64,000 nt of DNA from Agrypnia vestita (GCA_016648135.1 JADDOH010023643.1:868001-932000), one strand, 5' to 3'. Shown: positions 43,034 through 55,226, counted from the first letter of the stretch. Made by a program: numbers and translations. The notes: generated by a model from the letters alone, not told the origin.

Positions 43034-43590
43034 TCTTCTTCTTCTTCTTCAGCCTTCATCTCTCCAATGCTGGATATAGGCCTCTTCCGTAACCTTCCAT
43101 CCTTCCTTGTTATTTGCTAATTGTAGCCATTTCTTTCCCTCCACAGCGATTATATCGTCGGACAATCTCTTTTGAGGTCTCCACTTCAGAACTCTGGGAG
43201 TCCATCTTGTAGCATCCTGCCTTGCAACATGTTACGCCCATTGCCATTTTAGCTTCGCTACACGATCCATGATATCCACTTCTCTAGTTCTGCGCCTAAT
43301 TTCTCTAAGATCTCTCCATGGATCGTTGCGTGCATTTCAGCTTTTGTACACTTTTCTTTGTAAGGGCCATAGTCTCCACTCCAAACGTCATCACTGGCAG
43401 TATGCGCGATGCAAATGCTTTTCTTCTTTAGGCTAATTAGGATCTCTTTGTTTTCGAAAAAATGATTAAGTTTGCCAAAAGCAGCCCAGCTCATTCCTAT
43501 ACGTCTTGGCAATTCTGCTGTTTGGTTTTCTTTGTTCATTTTTATCTTGTGTCCCAGGTACACCTATATATTATTCATCTACTTTTTCAA
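43034..43590 (-). mobile_element. RTE-type LINE C-terminal fragment
   Basis: ORF 43258-43563 contains YLGHKIKMNKENQTAEL, RRIGMSWAAFGKL and SGDYGPY-like remnants. Further on, a broken frame gives AKLKWQWA, DDIIAVEGKKWLQLA and EAYIQHWRDEG, the standard end of RTE polymerases, and then a (GAA) tail at 43034-43048. Frameshifted and 5'-truncated. Confidence 0.85.
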
Positions 43591-44254
43591 TATTATTGTT
43601 ATTGATGGGGATGATTTTGTTTTCTGGACTCAAAATTGTTGTTTTTTTTATATTCATCGTAGACCAACTTTGCTCGAAGCCTCGTGTAGTTCGATATATG
43701 AAAGCAGAATGTTTAACATGTGTTTACGTCCATATCACATTCTAATAAAATTATATAACAAAAAACTTTCAATAATTCACATCAAACAAAACCACTTACA
43801 CCTTATCTGTATCAAAACTTTGAGTCTATCAAATTAATTTTTAATATGATGGAACATAGTTGATAGACAGAATAAATAAGTAGATATTTGAATATTTTTT
43901 TATGTTTGATAAAAATGATACGTATTTTTAAGTTCAATAAAAATAATAAATATACGGAAGTAAATAAATATGTTTAATTTATAGAGAAACTAATAAACGA
44001 TGCCGAGTATATCGATTTAAAAATTAAAACAGTATGACTTATGTATTTTCAAAAAAAATACTTAAAAGCTTAGAAACAAAGGAATTATGCACCCCTATCT
44101 GATAAAAGGAGCAACATTTATGTAATTATGAAAATAAAACATGTGTATATTAGAATATGATAACAATACACTATATGTATAATCAATCTTTTAAAATAAA
44201 ATCAGACTCTTTAAAAATATTTTAACATATAAAATCATAATAAGTAGGAGGATG
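43591..44254. other. AT-rich spacer
   Basis: Two overlapping frames (43472-43837) run over from the LINE in the opposite strand and are not supported. Nothing else. Confidence 0.35.
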
Positions 44255-44345
44255 CATTCTTCTTCTTCTTCTTTCTCTTATCCCATTTCCGATTTCATTT
44301 GGGGTCGGCTCTCCTTATTCTTTTTTCCACGATTCCCTGTTCTGG
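44255..44345 (-). mobile_element. LINE 3' tail fragment
   Basis: On the reverse strand, GGAGAGCCGACCCCAAATG...GGGATAAGAGAAAGAAGAAG resembles a non-LTR retrotransposon end with a GAA-type tail. Confidence 0.45.
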
Positions 44346-44724
44346 AAAGAGTTTTTTTTTGGCTACTGCATACTTTTTAATTTATTTCAAATACATGCCT
44401 AAAAACGTAAGGAAAAATATAATTTATTGAGGAATATGAGTACATCCATTTAAATGTGTAAATTATGCGGTTGATTAAATAAGTTAAAAGTTTAAAGTAA
44501 TAAAAACTACCTATATTAATTTCCCATCACTATTCATTTTCGGACAATTATCCTTGGTAGTCTTTGTTTTTGGGCTGTCTAGATGTCTATGGACGCTTTG
44601 TTCTCTGTGTATGTCAAAATTGCCACAGATTCTATGAAAACGGACGGTTAAATTTACGCGGCAAACACAACAATTTTATCAGATGTTTTACTTTATAATA
44701 AAATAGAGATATGAACACGAAATA

Positions 44725-44872
44725 TGTGTCGCATCAATATTCTTAATATTTTCAAATAAAGCTGAACGCTTGTGCTTCAAATTAGGACTAATTGTGCTGG
44801 ACCGGGGCTCGAACCACCGACCACTGCATCACTAGGCGAGAGTCATAACCACTACACCAACAATATACTCAA
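44725..44872 (-). mobile_element. SINE family A copy
   Basis: It has GCATCAATATTCTTA, GAACGCTTGTGCTT, the B box as GGGGCTCGAACCACCGACC and an A-box region with CATAACCACTACACC. Confidence 0.75.
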
Positions 44873-45154
44873 AACATAAATTGTGCGTGTATTCTGATTG
44901 TGATTTATAAAAATCTTGCAGCTCTTGTAGGATACCAGAAGCGAACTACCGAAGAAGAAGAATGAACTGTCAACATCACACGTACACCGGGAGAAACTGG
45001 AAAATGGTAACATACCATAATTAGAGGATATTTGTGTTCAAATTTCCCAGCAGAAAGTCCAGAATCTAGTGTAACATTAAGGAATTTGCCCCGGCAATTC
45101 ATGTGATTTAAAAGTTAAATCAAGTTAGTGCATATTCCCCTCCGCATAATATAT

Positions 45155-45460
45155 TTAAAGAGGAATATTTTCCATCAAAGCATCGCACAAAATAATGAGC
45201 CATGATGGCGTTTACTTTAAGTTGGGAAATTGAGCATCCTTGTTCCCTTTGTACGCGGGGAGCAGAGAAAGTTTACACCTCCCGCCACCGCGGAACTTGT
45301 TATCTCTCGCCCCGGTGGCTCCGGCCTCTCATCACGCCTCAAATTGTGGAAACTTCCGACCAAATTAGACCTGCTCGTCGCGCTGCGCTCCTGGTACCCG
45401 TGTAACGGATTTAACGGCATATTATGGTAAAATATGACGGGAGATGATAATGGAGAATGA
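45155..45460. other. Unique GC-elevated island
   Basis: Overlapping frames on both strands (66-115 codons), CACCGCGG, and no family motifs. The preceding 44873-45154 shows nothing. Confidence 0.3.
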
Positions 45461-46589
45461 AAAATAATAAATAGGCTACGTTTGAATTTATCGATAAACA
45501 CGATCAAAGATCCAGTTACTTTGAAGTGAAGGGAATAAGATGTTTTAAATTCATGGCGGCCCACGTTTAGTAAGCAAATTGATTTGAGGTCTCGCGGCTG
45601 GTAAAAGTTTTAACTGTATTTTGGATTAGAGTGTATGAGAGCAGTATCCACTTAACTGTTTTTGTAAAAATGTAACTACTAAAAGGAACAATATTAAAAA
45701 CCCAATGAATTTTGTTAATAACCACTTGAGTTTAGAAATTAAAAAAAAACGTTTTCGGATAACGTAACAAAAAAACAGAACAAACTTCATATAAATTTAA
45801 TTAACGTAACTTGTTTACAACTTTTTTATAAATGAAGAGGACAAGAGGACATAACAACAAAAAAATTACAACAAATAAGTAAATAATGTATTTTTCCTTA
45901 TTATGCACAACTACTTTTCAACGTTATACAACTTTTTCATTGCCTTTTCAACAAAAATAAACCGATCTTGAGAAAGTGTCGAAAGTGCTCACTTTTATCT
46001 ACTTGACATTCTATTTTGAAGACCTACAATTAAATGAAATAAGAAATGTAACATAAAAAATAACAAAATATCACGTAGAGCATATAATTTTCTTTCGAGT
46101 GAATGAACCTTAACGAATTTTCCACTTATGGCGCGTATTTTAAAATTGAAAAAAAAAACAGATACTACTTATGTTAACTTACACAAGGATTAGAATACTG
46201 TCATAAACATCTGTAGTATGTATCTACTCTCGGAGATTCGGGGATAAATTCATAAAAATATATACATATTATGTTTTTTACATGTCGAACATTGTATATT
46301 CTATAGAGTATCTTCTACTGATTAAAGAGCATTGGAAAAAATATTAATTGGGCTGGTCTTTGTCGCGAGGATAAAAACGACAGTATTTCTTGAGAAAAAG
46401 AATAATTGTTACAAAATATTTGCAATTTTAATAAATTAACCATTCAAACACCAAGAATGTGTCACTATGGTAAAGACTTGTTGACCTTGCCGAGACAGGC
46501 TTAATTATGCTTTTCATTTTCATACATTTGACGCAGACGCGAGATGAATCTGATAAATCCTGCAATGATTAGTAAATAATCAATACATA
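45461..46589. other. AT-rich spacer
   Basis: Nothing recognised. Confidence 0.4.
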
Positions 46590-46700
46590 ATATAAAAGGA
46601 AGTCCCCGGTGAGCGTCTGTCCCTCTGTCGGTATGATGGCGCTAATCTCGAGAACCACTGAACGGATTTGTATGTGGTTTTTACTGTTATGGTCTGCAAG
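46590..46700 (+). repeat. Dispersed repeat start (GGCGCTAATCTCGAG type)
   Basis: TCTGTCCCTCTGTCGGTATG... ATCTCGAGAACCACTGAACGG resembles a widespread insect repeat with the phrase CTGAACGGATTT. Related wording occurs at 56330-56390. It is cut off by the LTR-like repeat to the right. Confidence 0.4.
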
Positions 46701-46704
46701 TACC

Positions 46705-46880
46705 TACCGATAATCGAGAAGTTTTCTAGTGCTGACCTGAGCGATTTATGTAACGTGCAACAGTATAAGAGAAACCAGTTATTCAGAAGTGATAAAAGTG
46801 CAGCGAAGATTATACAACGAATTATGAAATTGGATAATAAGAGTGTGAATTATTTCAGAAACATTAAGTGACGGTAAATT
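46705..46880 (+). mobile_element. LTR-like repeat, family X (plus strand)
   Basis: TTTTCTAGTGCTGACCTGAG, CAACAGTATAAGAGAAACCA and GTTATTCAGAAG match the reverse strand of 18930-19255. Confidence 0.6.
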
Positions 46881-47007
46881 ACAGAACATTACTCTGGTTA
46901 AGTTTGTGTACTTTAAAGACTTTATGTGAAATAAATACTCTGATAGCCACGTCTGGTGGCAATAATAAGGTCCCAAACTGTTGCATAGTAGAAAGTTTGA
47001 ATAGATA

Positions 47008-47147
47008 CAGTAGCCGGCAAACATCTTGAAATTTTTCGGCGTAGTGGGAAGTTTGCGCATGTACCATTCCACCAACAAAACCCAAATTTTGTCTTCTGCG
47101 CATTCCCCCACTACGCCAAAAAATTTCAAGAAGTTTGCCAGCAACTG
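47008..47147. mobile_element. Compact MITE, 140 bp, TA-flanked
   Basis: The left arm CAGTAGCCGGCAAACATCTT and the next 35 bp are mirrored at the right, ending GCCAGCAACTG. TA flanks both ends (47006-47007, 47148-47149). The arms share CTTGAAATTTTT(C/T)GGCGTAGTGGG. This is consistent with a Tc1/mariner-type derivative. Confidence 0.85.
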
Positions 47148-47394
47148 TACCGCGCGTAAAGCGAGACGTAACTTGTTAAAGTAACATCGAACTTTACGAG
47201 TAACATCGAACCAACGGCGAAACAGACTTCGGACAAAACTGCATCAACTACCGTATAAAACGAAAGACGTAAGCTCACTTTTATGGAAGGCGAAAAGTTG
47301 AAAGGTTTCGTCATAAAACCAACCGCAAAAAATCATAAATTTCCATAACGTCTCGGGGAGATATCCTAGGAAAGGAATTTGCCAAAATGTTAAA

Positions 47395-47640
47395 AAATAT
47401 GCGGCCGGTAACTTCAAAGTGTTATCGGATTTGTGCGGATATGGGGTCACGATTTTGATAAAGGCCACGAGCATTTCCTGGCAGGGGATGAAAGTCACTG
47501 ATAAAAGTGGTTGTCTCTGCAAGAACGCGGCCTGCATTCTTATGTTTGTTTTATCCATTTACTTTTACGATGGGGTAGGGGCGCTTATCGGGGGAGAGGT
47601 GCTTCCGACCGGCATCCCTGGCAAGCCTTAGCTGCCGTGC
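47395..47640. other. Unique island with five GATAA cores
   Basis: GATAA or its complement occurs five times (near 47421, 47457, 47499, 47551, 47586), two of them as TGATAA. No supported ORF. A candidate regulatory element by inference. Confidence 0.3.
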
Positions 47641-47961
47641 TTGAATTATTTCTGAGGAAGGATGTACAGGGAATAATGTTTATAGTGCAATACAGTACAT
47701 TCAGTTTATCCCACTTGAGCAGTACCCTTGCGGTTAAGGCTTTCTTTTTGAAGGCAAATTCATTTAATGCAAATTACATGCACATTTTTGAAAGCACATT
47801 TTTCAAATAGAAAATCGAAAGACAAACTCGCTGTCAAAATACAAACATTAGAATTTTTCTTGATTTTTTGGCTCAATTTTTCAAAATTATTTTGAAGGTT
47901 TTTGTGCGAGTAGTCTGAAATAAAATTTGCAGATGTGTTTTTAACTGTAGTAATATAAAAT

Positions 47962-47996
47962 ATCATATGTTGTATATGTAACATACAACATATGAT
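47962..47996. repeat. 14-bp hairpin
   Basis: ATCATATGTTGTAT and its exact complement, 7-base loop. Confidence 0.85.
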
Positions 47997-48231
47997 GTAA
48001 CATACTAACAAAACATATTCAAATAAATCCTTTAAATATACAACAAGTTGCATCAAATGTGCATTGCATTACACATTAAATTTTGGTTTTAAAAAATAAT
48101 CATTTTGTATTTAATGATATGTATAGTTTGAAATACATAATTCATGTGGTTCCATAGAAAGTAAATTATATAAATTAATTTAAATGTTTGTGAATTGCAT
48201 GTTTTAAAAAATCTATTATATTGTCATGGAT

Positions 48232-48719
48232 TGTTGCTGCGGAAGGCAAATGAAAACACAGGAAATTAATTAATTATTCAACGTACCAAGTCACCTAACA
48301 CGAAAGCGAAATATATCACTCGTATATTATCACTTTATTATCGCTGGGTAATACTTTATAAATCACTAGTAGAACATTCAATTCTCACACGAAGTATGTA
48401 TCGCATTTATTCAGTCGCCGCTTAGGTAAGTACTCGCCTAAGCTCACCTGGCCATCGTCTCGCGTACTGAACTATCTGTCAAAACATGACTCGCGCCACG
48501 GTGCAGTCTCGGTATTTGTACTCAAATGCTGGTTTTGTCGAACTTCCCAGATTATCTAGTGTTTAGGAGAAGTTTTCCATCGCTTCTAGGCTAGCCCGAA
48601 TGCTGTAGATAATCCTAGATTGTAATGTAGGCATTCTTTATCCTTATATAATGCTGTTCCAAGTGACATATTACAGGGGATTCGAACAGTGCGTTAATTC
48701 TTTTTAGCATCTCGTTACA
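48232..48719 (-). mobile_element. Putative solo LTR, family X (longest copy)
   Basis: The minus strand starts TGTAACGAGATGC and ends CGCAGCAACA. It has a TATA-like ATTATATAAGG about 80 bp in and AATAAA/AATAAAG signals near 48416 and 48342. No clear target duplication. Shares GGTGACTTGG and GTGTTTTCATTTGCC with other family X copies. Confidence 0.5.
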
Positions 48720-49011
48720 ATTATTAGGGGTTACCCTGTCCCAGGACGTAATAACTAATAAAATACAAGAACAAATATTAATCTAATACAAATAGAATTA
48801 ATCTATGTTTTTCTTAGACAGAAGTAAAATTTGCGAACATTTCAAATATTACTGTCTCACTTTTCGTAAGTATCCTGCTTTTTAGATTTTTGCCGTGGTC
48901 TGGATTTCTTGATCATATCATTTGATTTTCCATATATTAAAGCTCCATGATTGATTGCAGTGATAAAATATACACCTAAACTGTGGATGTTTAACAATTG
49001 AGAAATGTTAA

Positions 49012-49140
49012 TTTTTTTTAATAGAGCTAAGCTAAACGCTTGTGCTATGAAAATAGGACTAACTTGCTGTTTTTTTTTTTAAATAGGGCTCGAACCACCG
49101 ACCACCAGAAGACTACTACTAGAACAACAAGCTACTCGCT
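49012..49140 (-). mobile_element. SINE family A copy with internal T-run
   Basis: AAACGCTTGTGCTATGAAAATAGGAC is conserved, then an expanded T-run precedes GGGCTCGAACCACCGACC. Confidence 0.7.
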
Positions 49141-50409
49141 TGAATAGAATTTTTCAAAGACGTTATTCAGAACCAAAGTTCGAGTTAAATTAGTTAAGTT
49201 TCCAAAGGAAATTGATATTTCTCATCATCGTAATGTATCGATTTCCTTTAAAATTAAAAGAAAACCTTATCCACAATAAGGCACGATAAGGCTTTTATTT
49301 ATCTTCGACAATGCTATTTATACATTAAAAATACAATGCTTCTTAACAGGGGTGCAGGCACAGCAAAGGGTAAAATAAAAAACTACCCTTGCATAGCTTC
49401 ACAGAAAATCTCTCGTATCTAATATATCATATAAGTTACCTCATACGGATAATATTTAAATGTAATCCAGGTTTCCTATGCGCATAATTTTCCGGTGCAT
49501 TAATTTAGGGAGAAATATTATTTCACAGGGGTACATAATATATACATATATAACCTTTCAGTGATTTCTTACTTGAATAATTTGGCAAACAGGGTGCGCA
49601 AAACATTACTGTGATCATTTTAATGGATGAAATATAGCCATGTTTTCTCAAAGTTTTTTTTGTTTAACTTTATGGCATGTCCATTGCTGCAATGGATTAT
49701 CATCCCTTTGATAAAAGTAATTGAACACTCTTAGTTGCATAAAGGAAGAAGTTAGTCAAGTTAGAGGACTAATAAGATAAATAATAAAAAACATAATAAA
49801 CACTCCAATACCCCCAATTACAGCCCACTCCTATCAATTCTAACCCCACCTCCAACCTCATGCCCTTTACCTACACCCTATTACCACCCTTAATTACTGA
49901 CTGTAACTGTTTAAACTTTAGTCGAAATCCTTTATTGATAAAGAGAGGCTGTTTTTTTCAATTCGCATAATTATCTAATGTAATAACTTTTACCATTTTA
50001 CAATTTTTAAACAGAGATTTTCTTAATAACAACAAATGGAATTACATCCCTTATTTACGCAAAGTTTACATCTTTTCTTCCCCCCATCACGTTATACAGT
50101 AAATGATACGCCCAGTTAATTACCGAAGGGTAGGTATCAGGGGAGTGCAGTCCAAAATACAAATAAACTAAGCGCAACTAGAAATTATTGATGATGAAAT
50201 GAAAAACGAAAAGAATATTTCATCATTAATACTTCTCGTAAGACTTAAAACAATAACTGTCAACGCCATGCAACTCATCATCTTTTAATAATTCTAAGCA
50301 GTTGTTATACTTTTGATTTTGAAAATTAAGTGTCACTCTACGGCACCAATAATTTTGTCTGTCTAACTATACTCCTATCCTCAATTATTTATATTTTATA
50401 TAAATATTG
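49141..50409. other. Spacer including a C-rich, almost G-free tract (49800-49905)
   Basis: The tract has only one or two G on the plus strand over about 100 bases. No genes recognised elsewhere. Confidence 0.4.
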
Positions 50410-50792
50410 TCACGATTTCTCGGAAATGAAACACTCAAAATAATTTAAACTTTTATCTATTACCAAAATTCACTGGACAAGAACTTAACTGGAATACTAT
50501 TCTATAATTCGCATTAAGGCAGGTCGTATCGCTCAGGTTCGCACCAGAAAATTCCGCACGAAAGTACCCTATTCGAGCCATAATCTGTGGTATCCTACTC
50601 GATCCCGCTGTCTGTTTCGCTTTTCGTGGCTTCGCTTCTGTGGTTTCGCCAAACGTTAAATAAGATGTTGCTGCGCAATATATAAAGTCATAGATTTCGC
50701 GAATACAGCCACGTTTTACATATATCGATTTCTGGTTTACTGTAATGGTATCAACGCACATCTCCCGAAACAGGAAATAAACGAACCACAAT
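50410..50792 (-). mobile_element. LTR-like repeat, family X
   Basis: The minus strand has TTTATATATTGCGCAGC (TATA-like), GCGAACCTGAGCGATACG, GTGCGG, and ends CGAGAAATCGTGACA. A 112-codon ORF (50453-50791) overlaps it but has no viral motif. Confidence 0.5.
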
Positions 50793-51240
50793 CTGTATTT
50801 AATGCCACCGCAAGACTCAATACCGGCGTTTCAAAGTCTGCGCATATCTTGAACCATTTTCAAAACCTCTGGCTAAAATGTCTAGAGAGGACTGAATATA
50901 AGTTATGCCTCACAATATTCTAGGCTATTCACAACATGGCCCCTCAATACATTACCGACTTTTGCATTCCATTTTCCGTAAATATCAGACAACTCTTTGA
51001 CGACATCAAAATCTATAATATAAGTAGATTAGATATAAGAAGTGAATCGCATCCAGAAAACCAATTTCAATGATCGTGCTTTCGCGATGGCTGGATCAAA
51101 GTAGTGGAATAAACTACCTAATAAACTGAGGCAAACAAACAGCTTACTACAGTTCAAAAACCAACTAAAGACGCACATGTACGGACAATCATATGAAAAC
51201 CTATAGAATTAGACCGTTGCAACACTACCTAATGTTTCCC
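50793..51240 (+). mobile_element. L2/CR1-like LINE C-terminal fragment
   Basis: A broken plus frame reads NATARLNTG, ILNHFQNLWLKC, ERTEYKLCL, NMAPQYITDFCIPFS, SESHPENQF and QLTTVQKPTKDAH. These parallel the NAAARL, HI..L..LHWLPV..RI.YKI, GLAPQYL and FK..LKTH segments of L2-type polymerases. Confidence 0.65.
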
Positions 51241-51291
51241 ACTCCTATTATGCACACTGCGAAAATACCTGATTCTTTCTGGCACTCCCAC

Positions 51292-51450
51292 CTCATCATC
51301 ATCATCACTCTTGGCACTACAACCCTTGGTGGGTCTTGGCCTCCTCAATAATCTTGCTCCACTCATCTCGGTTTAGTGCCAGCTCTCTCCAGTTCCGAAG
51401 CTCCAAGGCAGAGATGTCTTTGAGGACGTTGTCACTCCAAGTATTATAGA
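51292..51450 (-). mobile_element. LINE group E 3' end (inverted, longer copy)
   Basis: It starts with an (ATC) tail CATCATCATCATCA, then TTGGGTCTTGGCCTCCTCAA-like sequence matching 8553-8662 in inverse, and extends about 40 bp further. Confidence 0.7.
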
Positions 51451-51984
51451 TTTAAATATTAATTCCATTTTTTGCACATTATCTAGTGAATAAGTAATAG
51501 TAAAAAATTATTTTTAGTCAGTAAGTGGCTTTGTGTGAAGCTCCCTTGAGGTGAGTACTCACTAAAACGGCGCTATATAAATGATTCAACTATTATTATT
51601 ACTATTAGTCTAATATATCCAGAGTATTGGGAAATCCTCGATTATGTTCCTTTTGTCTTTAGCGTCACGTAGCATTACAATGCAAAATTGCACAGAAGAT
51701 TTCCCGTAAGAAATCTCATAGCAGCCGCATAAGAGATTCAAAGAAGATACAAATATATGTATGTACTTACTATACAAGCGGTATGAATGCAATCTTTCCG
51801 TGCCATTTAATGTAACGTGTATCCAGCCAGACGCCATTAGCCAGCAAAGGATTCTTAATTTAAAAATAAGAAGGAAACGATCCTGTTATGCCCGCCGCCC
51901 TGCACCGTACATACATTGTCTGAATTTCAATTACCAAACCTTCGGAGGACGCAGGCTTTCGTGTATGTGAAGACAATAAAAAAA
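51451..51984. other. Spacer
   Basis: Two short opposing ORFs (51610-51970) without motifs. Confidence 0.3.
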
Positions 51985-52310
51985 CTAACCCATAAAAACC
52001 AAGTTTTTATTATACCTACTCCCTTTCTCATTTACTAGTGGAAACAGGTTTGACGCTTAACTTACGCTTTGGGCTCGAGTCCGGCGATGCTACGAAAGGG
52101 AGTAATAAAAATTTTCGAAAATCCAAAATTATACTATAATTAATTTTTAGAAACGAAAATTTGTAAGATCATTTTTATCATCGCCACGAGTCTATCTGCA
52201 AAGTTTCGGCTCGATCGGATCACGGGAAAAGGGTTAAAAATCGATCCAAAGTTTTTTCGACAGACAAGCAAGCAAGCAGACGCTACGAGTTAAAAGAAAG
52301 GGAGTAATAA
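51985..52310 (+). mobile_element. MITE family 1, copy 4
   Basis: It opens AACCCATAAAAACCAAG with TACTCCCTTTC and closes AAAGAAAGGGAGTAATAA. A second GAAAGGGAGTAATAAAA sits inside at about 52093, suggesting a nested or duplicated end. Confidence 0.75.
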
Positions 52311-52480
52311 TGATGAAAATTCTACCTTCAATACAAAACTGGGAAAAATATTTGCCCAATGGAGATCTTGTCATATGCTATCTATGAAAATATACATAAC
52401 TATCATTTTATAACTATAATTATATATACTAAAGAAAACACATAATTATTGTAAAGTTGCAATTTCAGAACAAAGCTCTG

Positions 52481-52640
52481 TGAATTATTAAACAAATTTT
52501 TATTCATCAATTAGAAACGACATGCAGAAAAATCAAATTAACGAAAAAATATTTTAACTGCTACCGAGATTCGAACCAACGGACCTCCATTCTATCCGGG
52601 GATGGCGCGTTATCCAATTTCGCCACGGCAGTTTGGTAAG
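52481..52640 (-). mobile_element. SINE family C, tRNA-Arg-like head complete
   Basis: The reverse strand reads CTGCCGTGGCGAAATTGGAT, ... GTTGGTTCGAATCTCGGTAGCAG. It resembles a tRNA fold (A box GGCGAAATTGG, B box GGTTCGAATC, short acceptor complement ACTGC/GCAGT) with mismatches and no clean anticodon arm. The body matches 7404-7500. Confidence 0.7.
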
Positions 52641-52849
52641 TTAATGAAATTATTTGTATTTAAAAAATACCACTAAGCCATTATTATATTATATTAGCCA
52701 GACCACCAAAATACATAAACAAACTAACGTAAATTTCTTGTATATAAGTCTAAGTATATAAGTCGCGTTTTATTACAAGAAGACGTTTTTACTTAAGAGA
52801 TTCGGTTTGAAATGATATATTAAAAATAAAAAAAAACAATGTCTACTGT

Positions 52850-53020
52850 AAAAAAAAAACGTTTCGTTTACTATGGGATTTAATTATGAAATAATAAATA
52901 TTTTAACTGCGGTATGAATGTGTCTTAAATGTATGCGAGGGGGAACATTCATCCGCTGTGACCCCAACCTGCTTTCCTAAATTCTGTAAATTTTTATAGT
53001 CATTGGGCCAGACCAATGTG
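52850..53020 (+). other. Partner of the 16955-17112 non-coding element
   Basis: See the earlier element for the shared ordered blocks; here with ATTTTAACTGCGGTATGAAT inserted. Confidence 0.5.
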
Positions 53021-53644
53021 CTGCAGTTTAAAAAGGACTAAATAATCACAACAATATGATAATATACAACCTGTGCATAACACATAAAAAAATGATGAAA
53101 CAACAACAAAAAGTAACAAGAATGATTTGAAACATTAGCTTCACTCAAATGACTGCAGGGAAGGAGTGGATTAGAGACGTTGGTGCGTGAGGAAATTGGC
53201 TGAAGATCGATTTCCGGGATAGACAATTCCTCGAGGGATCAGAACAATCAAAGTGGATACATTTTTAACCCCACATAAAATTGAGAACAGGAAAACAATT
53301 CTTTGTTGGCGAGTAACAGGAGGGAAAAGATTTTCTGTGAGTGTATTGTGAGCAGACATACTTTTAATCTACGACACAAAATAAAAGACGCATTAGGTGC
53401 TTGTTGTTGTTGATATTGACATCATCACATAATAATTATAATAAAACTTGAGATTGTAAAGTGAATCAGTAAGTAACTCATCAAAAACTACATTATAACC
53501 TTTGTCAAAAATTAGTTTTTCTTATGAACAAATATAATGATAATAAATTAACCTTGACAGCGTGATGATGATGATGTTATTGTTCAGACGAATAAAGAAA
53601 AATAATTTATTAAAACAATAAAAATCCTAAAAATTCAATATCTT
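53021..53644. other. Spacer
   Basis: Two 62-codon minus ORFs without motifs. GATGATGATG at 53561 is a short microsatellite. Confidence 0.3.
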
Positions 53645-53845
53645 AAATTGTGACGAGACATCCAGAGCAGCAATGCAAGGAAGAATTGCCGGAAGTCGGG
53701 GCCCTGGAAGAAGGAGAACATCATGGATGAAAAACTTGAGAAGTAGTTTGGCCAGTCTACTGTAGAGCTGTTCCGTACCTCGGTAAACAAAGTTCTCAAA
53801 GCCAACGTCCGTTGAACGGTTAGGACAAGAAAAGAAGAAGAAAAA
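53645..53845 (+). mobile_element. LINE group D fragment
   Basis: It has CAAGGAAGAATTGCCGGAAG, AAGAAGGAGAACATCATGG, CCGTTGAACGG and a trailing AAGAAAAGAAGAAG. Confidence 0.65.
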
Positions 53846-54214
53846 ACAATGATACAGAACAGATAACTAACTATTCAATTGATGATTTAATGTATTCCTC
53901 ATTTTAATGTAAGTTATGTTTTGGATAACTTCAGTTACAAAGTTATCGAAAGCGATTGACGTCAAAATTAACAAAGTGGTCCATACAAAGTTTGTTATTT
54001 GTTTAAATTAATAACAATTAGTAGCAGTTTACCAGAAGCCTCTCTCCTAACCTTCCCCAAGCCACACCACCCGCCAGTGAAAGTTTGACATCCAAAACTT
54101 CTGCCGGTCGCTAATAATAAAATGTCTATCGATTTTCTAGTCTGGAAGGAGAAAAATATAATAAAATGCTATCTAAACGACGAGTGTTTCTATTTTCCAG
54201 GACTCACTGCAATA
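53846..54214. other. Spacer
   Basis: Nothing supported; a C-rich patch around 54035-54075. Confidence 0.3.
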
Positions 54215-54450
54215 GTTAGATAAAAAAAAACATTTTTTCCACGCGCACATGACTGCACGTCGCCAAGGAACTTGGCAGCGTTTCAAGACGAGAGAATAAA
54301 AGTCTGGAGAAGCTTATTGCGGCGGGAAAAGTGCCAGGGAGCGTAATATGTGGTAATATCCTCAGCGTGGTGGACCTGCCGAGGGTGAGAAGCGGCGGGG
54401 TCCAGATTGCGAGTCCTGGAAAGTTTCGGTCGTGAATCAAAGATTTGACC
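54215..54450. other. Unique GC-elevated island
   Basis: A 74-codon minus ORF spans it without motifs; no repeat partner. Confidence 0.25.
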
Positions 54451-55064
54451 CAAAGAAACCAATAACGGAAGTAGGCGTGGAGGAGACTCGTGTGAGATTC
54501 TTGGTAAATTTAATTTAGCATCAGAGAGTCCACCAGTTGCACCAGAGATATTAAGTATTAATTTAAATAAATTAAAAACTTTGTATAAACCACTTGAAGT
54601 AACTTTACGTCTATCGGTTTCGATACCACTGTATCTTCGTCAGAAAGGACGCGTACTAACTATCATATTTTGGTAAACAGATCATTTTTAATGGGGGCGT
54701 GGCCACAGTTATAGTGGGGGTAATTGACAAGTAGACACCAAAATAGGGAACGTATCAAACAATGGGTAATTCGTGAAATTCAACTGTTTTTTTAAAATTA
54801 TATTGGCTTTAGTGTTTAGGCATTTCTTGATTTCTAATATTTTTATGTTATCCATTTTAAGGCCTCCATATTTATACAGAGAATCTCAATACCGTTTTCC
54901 TTTGTGAATATGTGGCCAATTTACAAAAGTTGTTTCGAATATTATGAGAAGTTATTATTATTGAGACATCTTGTAAGATAAGAACCACAAAGTTAACATT
55001 TTAAACATCTAAAATAATATTAATGCTTAAAAATAATGTAATATATAAAATAGGTACTTCCAAC
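54451..55064. other. Spacer
   Basis: No signal recognised. Confidence 0.35.
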
Positions 55065-55226
55065 TTCTTCTTTTTCACGTGCCTTATTTGTTCAGCATAT
55101 GTTGGCTGTTATCATTCTGTTTATTGCGACCTGAAAAAGCTAGATTGGCTTCTGGATTCTCCAGGCAATTCTATTTCTTCCGGGGCATCGATTTCCAGTA
55201 ATCTTTCCCTATATTATAAGGTGCAA
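55065..55226 (-). mobile_element. LINE group D fragment
   Basis: It matches the order at 27410-27600 (CAGCATATGTTGGCTGTTATC, TCTTCCGGGGC, AATCTTTCCCTATATTAT). It meets a second LINE of opposite orientation at about 55227. Confidence 0.55.

Noticed and set aside
50453..50791. 112-codon minus ORF as a gene
   Set aside because: It coincides with a family X LTR-like repeat and has no motif; other copies do not keep the frame.
52555..52632. tRNA-Arg gene
   Set aside because: Close to a tRNA fold, but the T and anticodon arms have mismatches and the downstream body is shared with 7404-7500.
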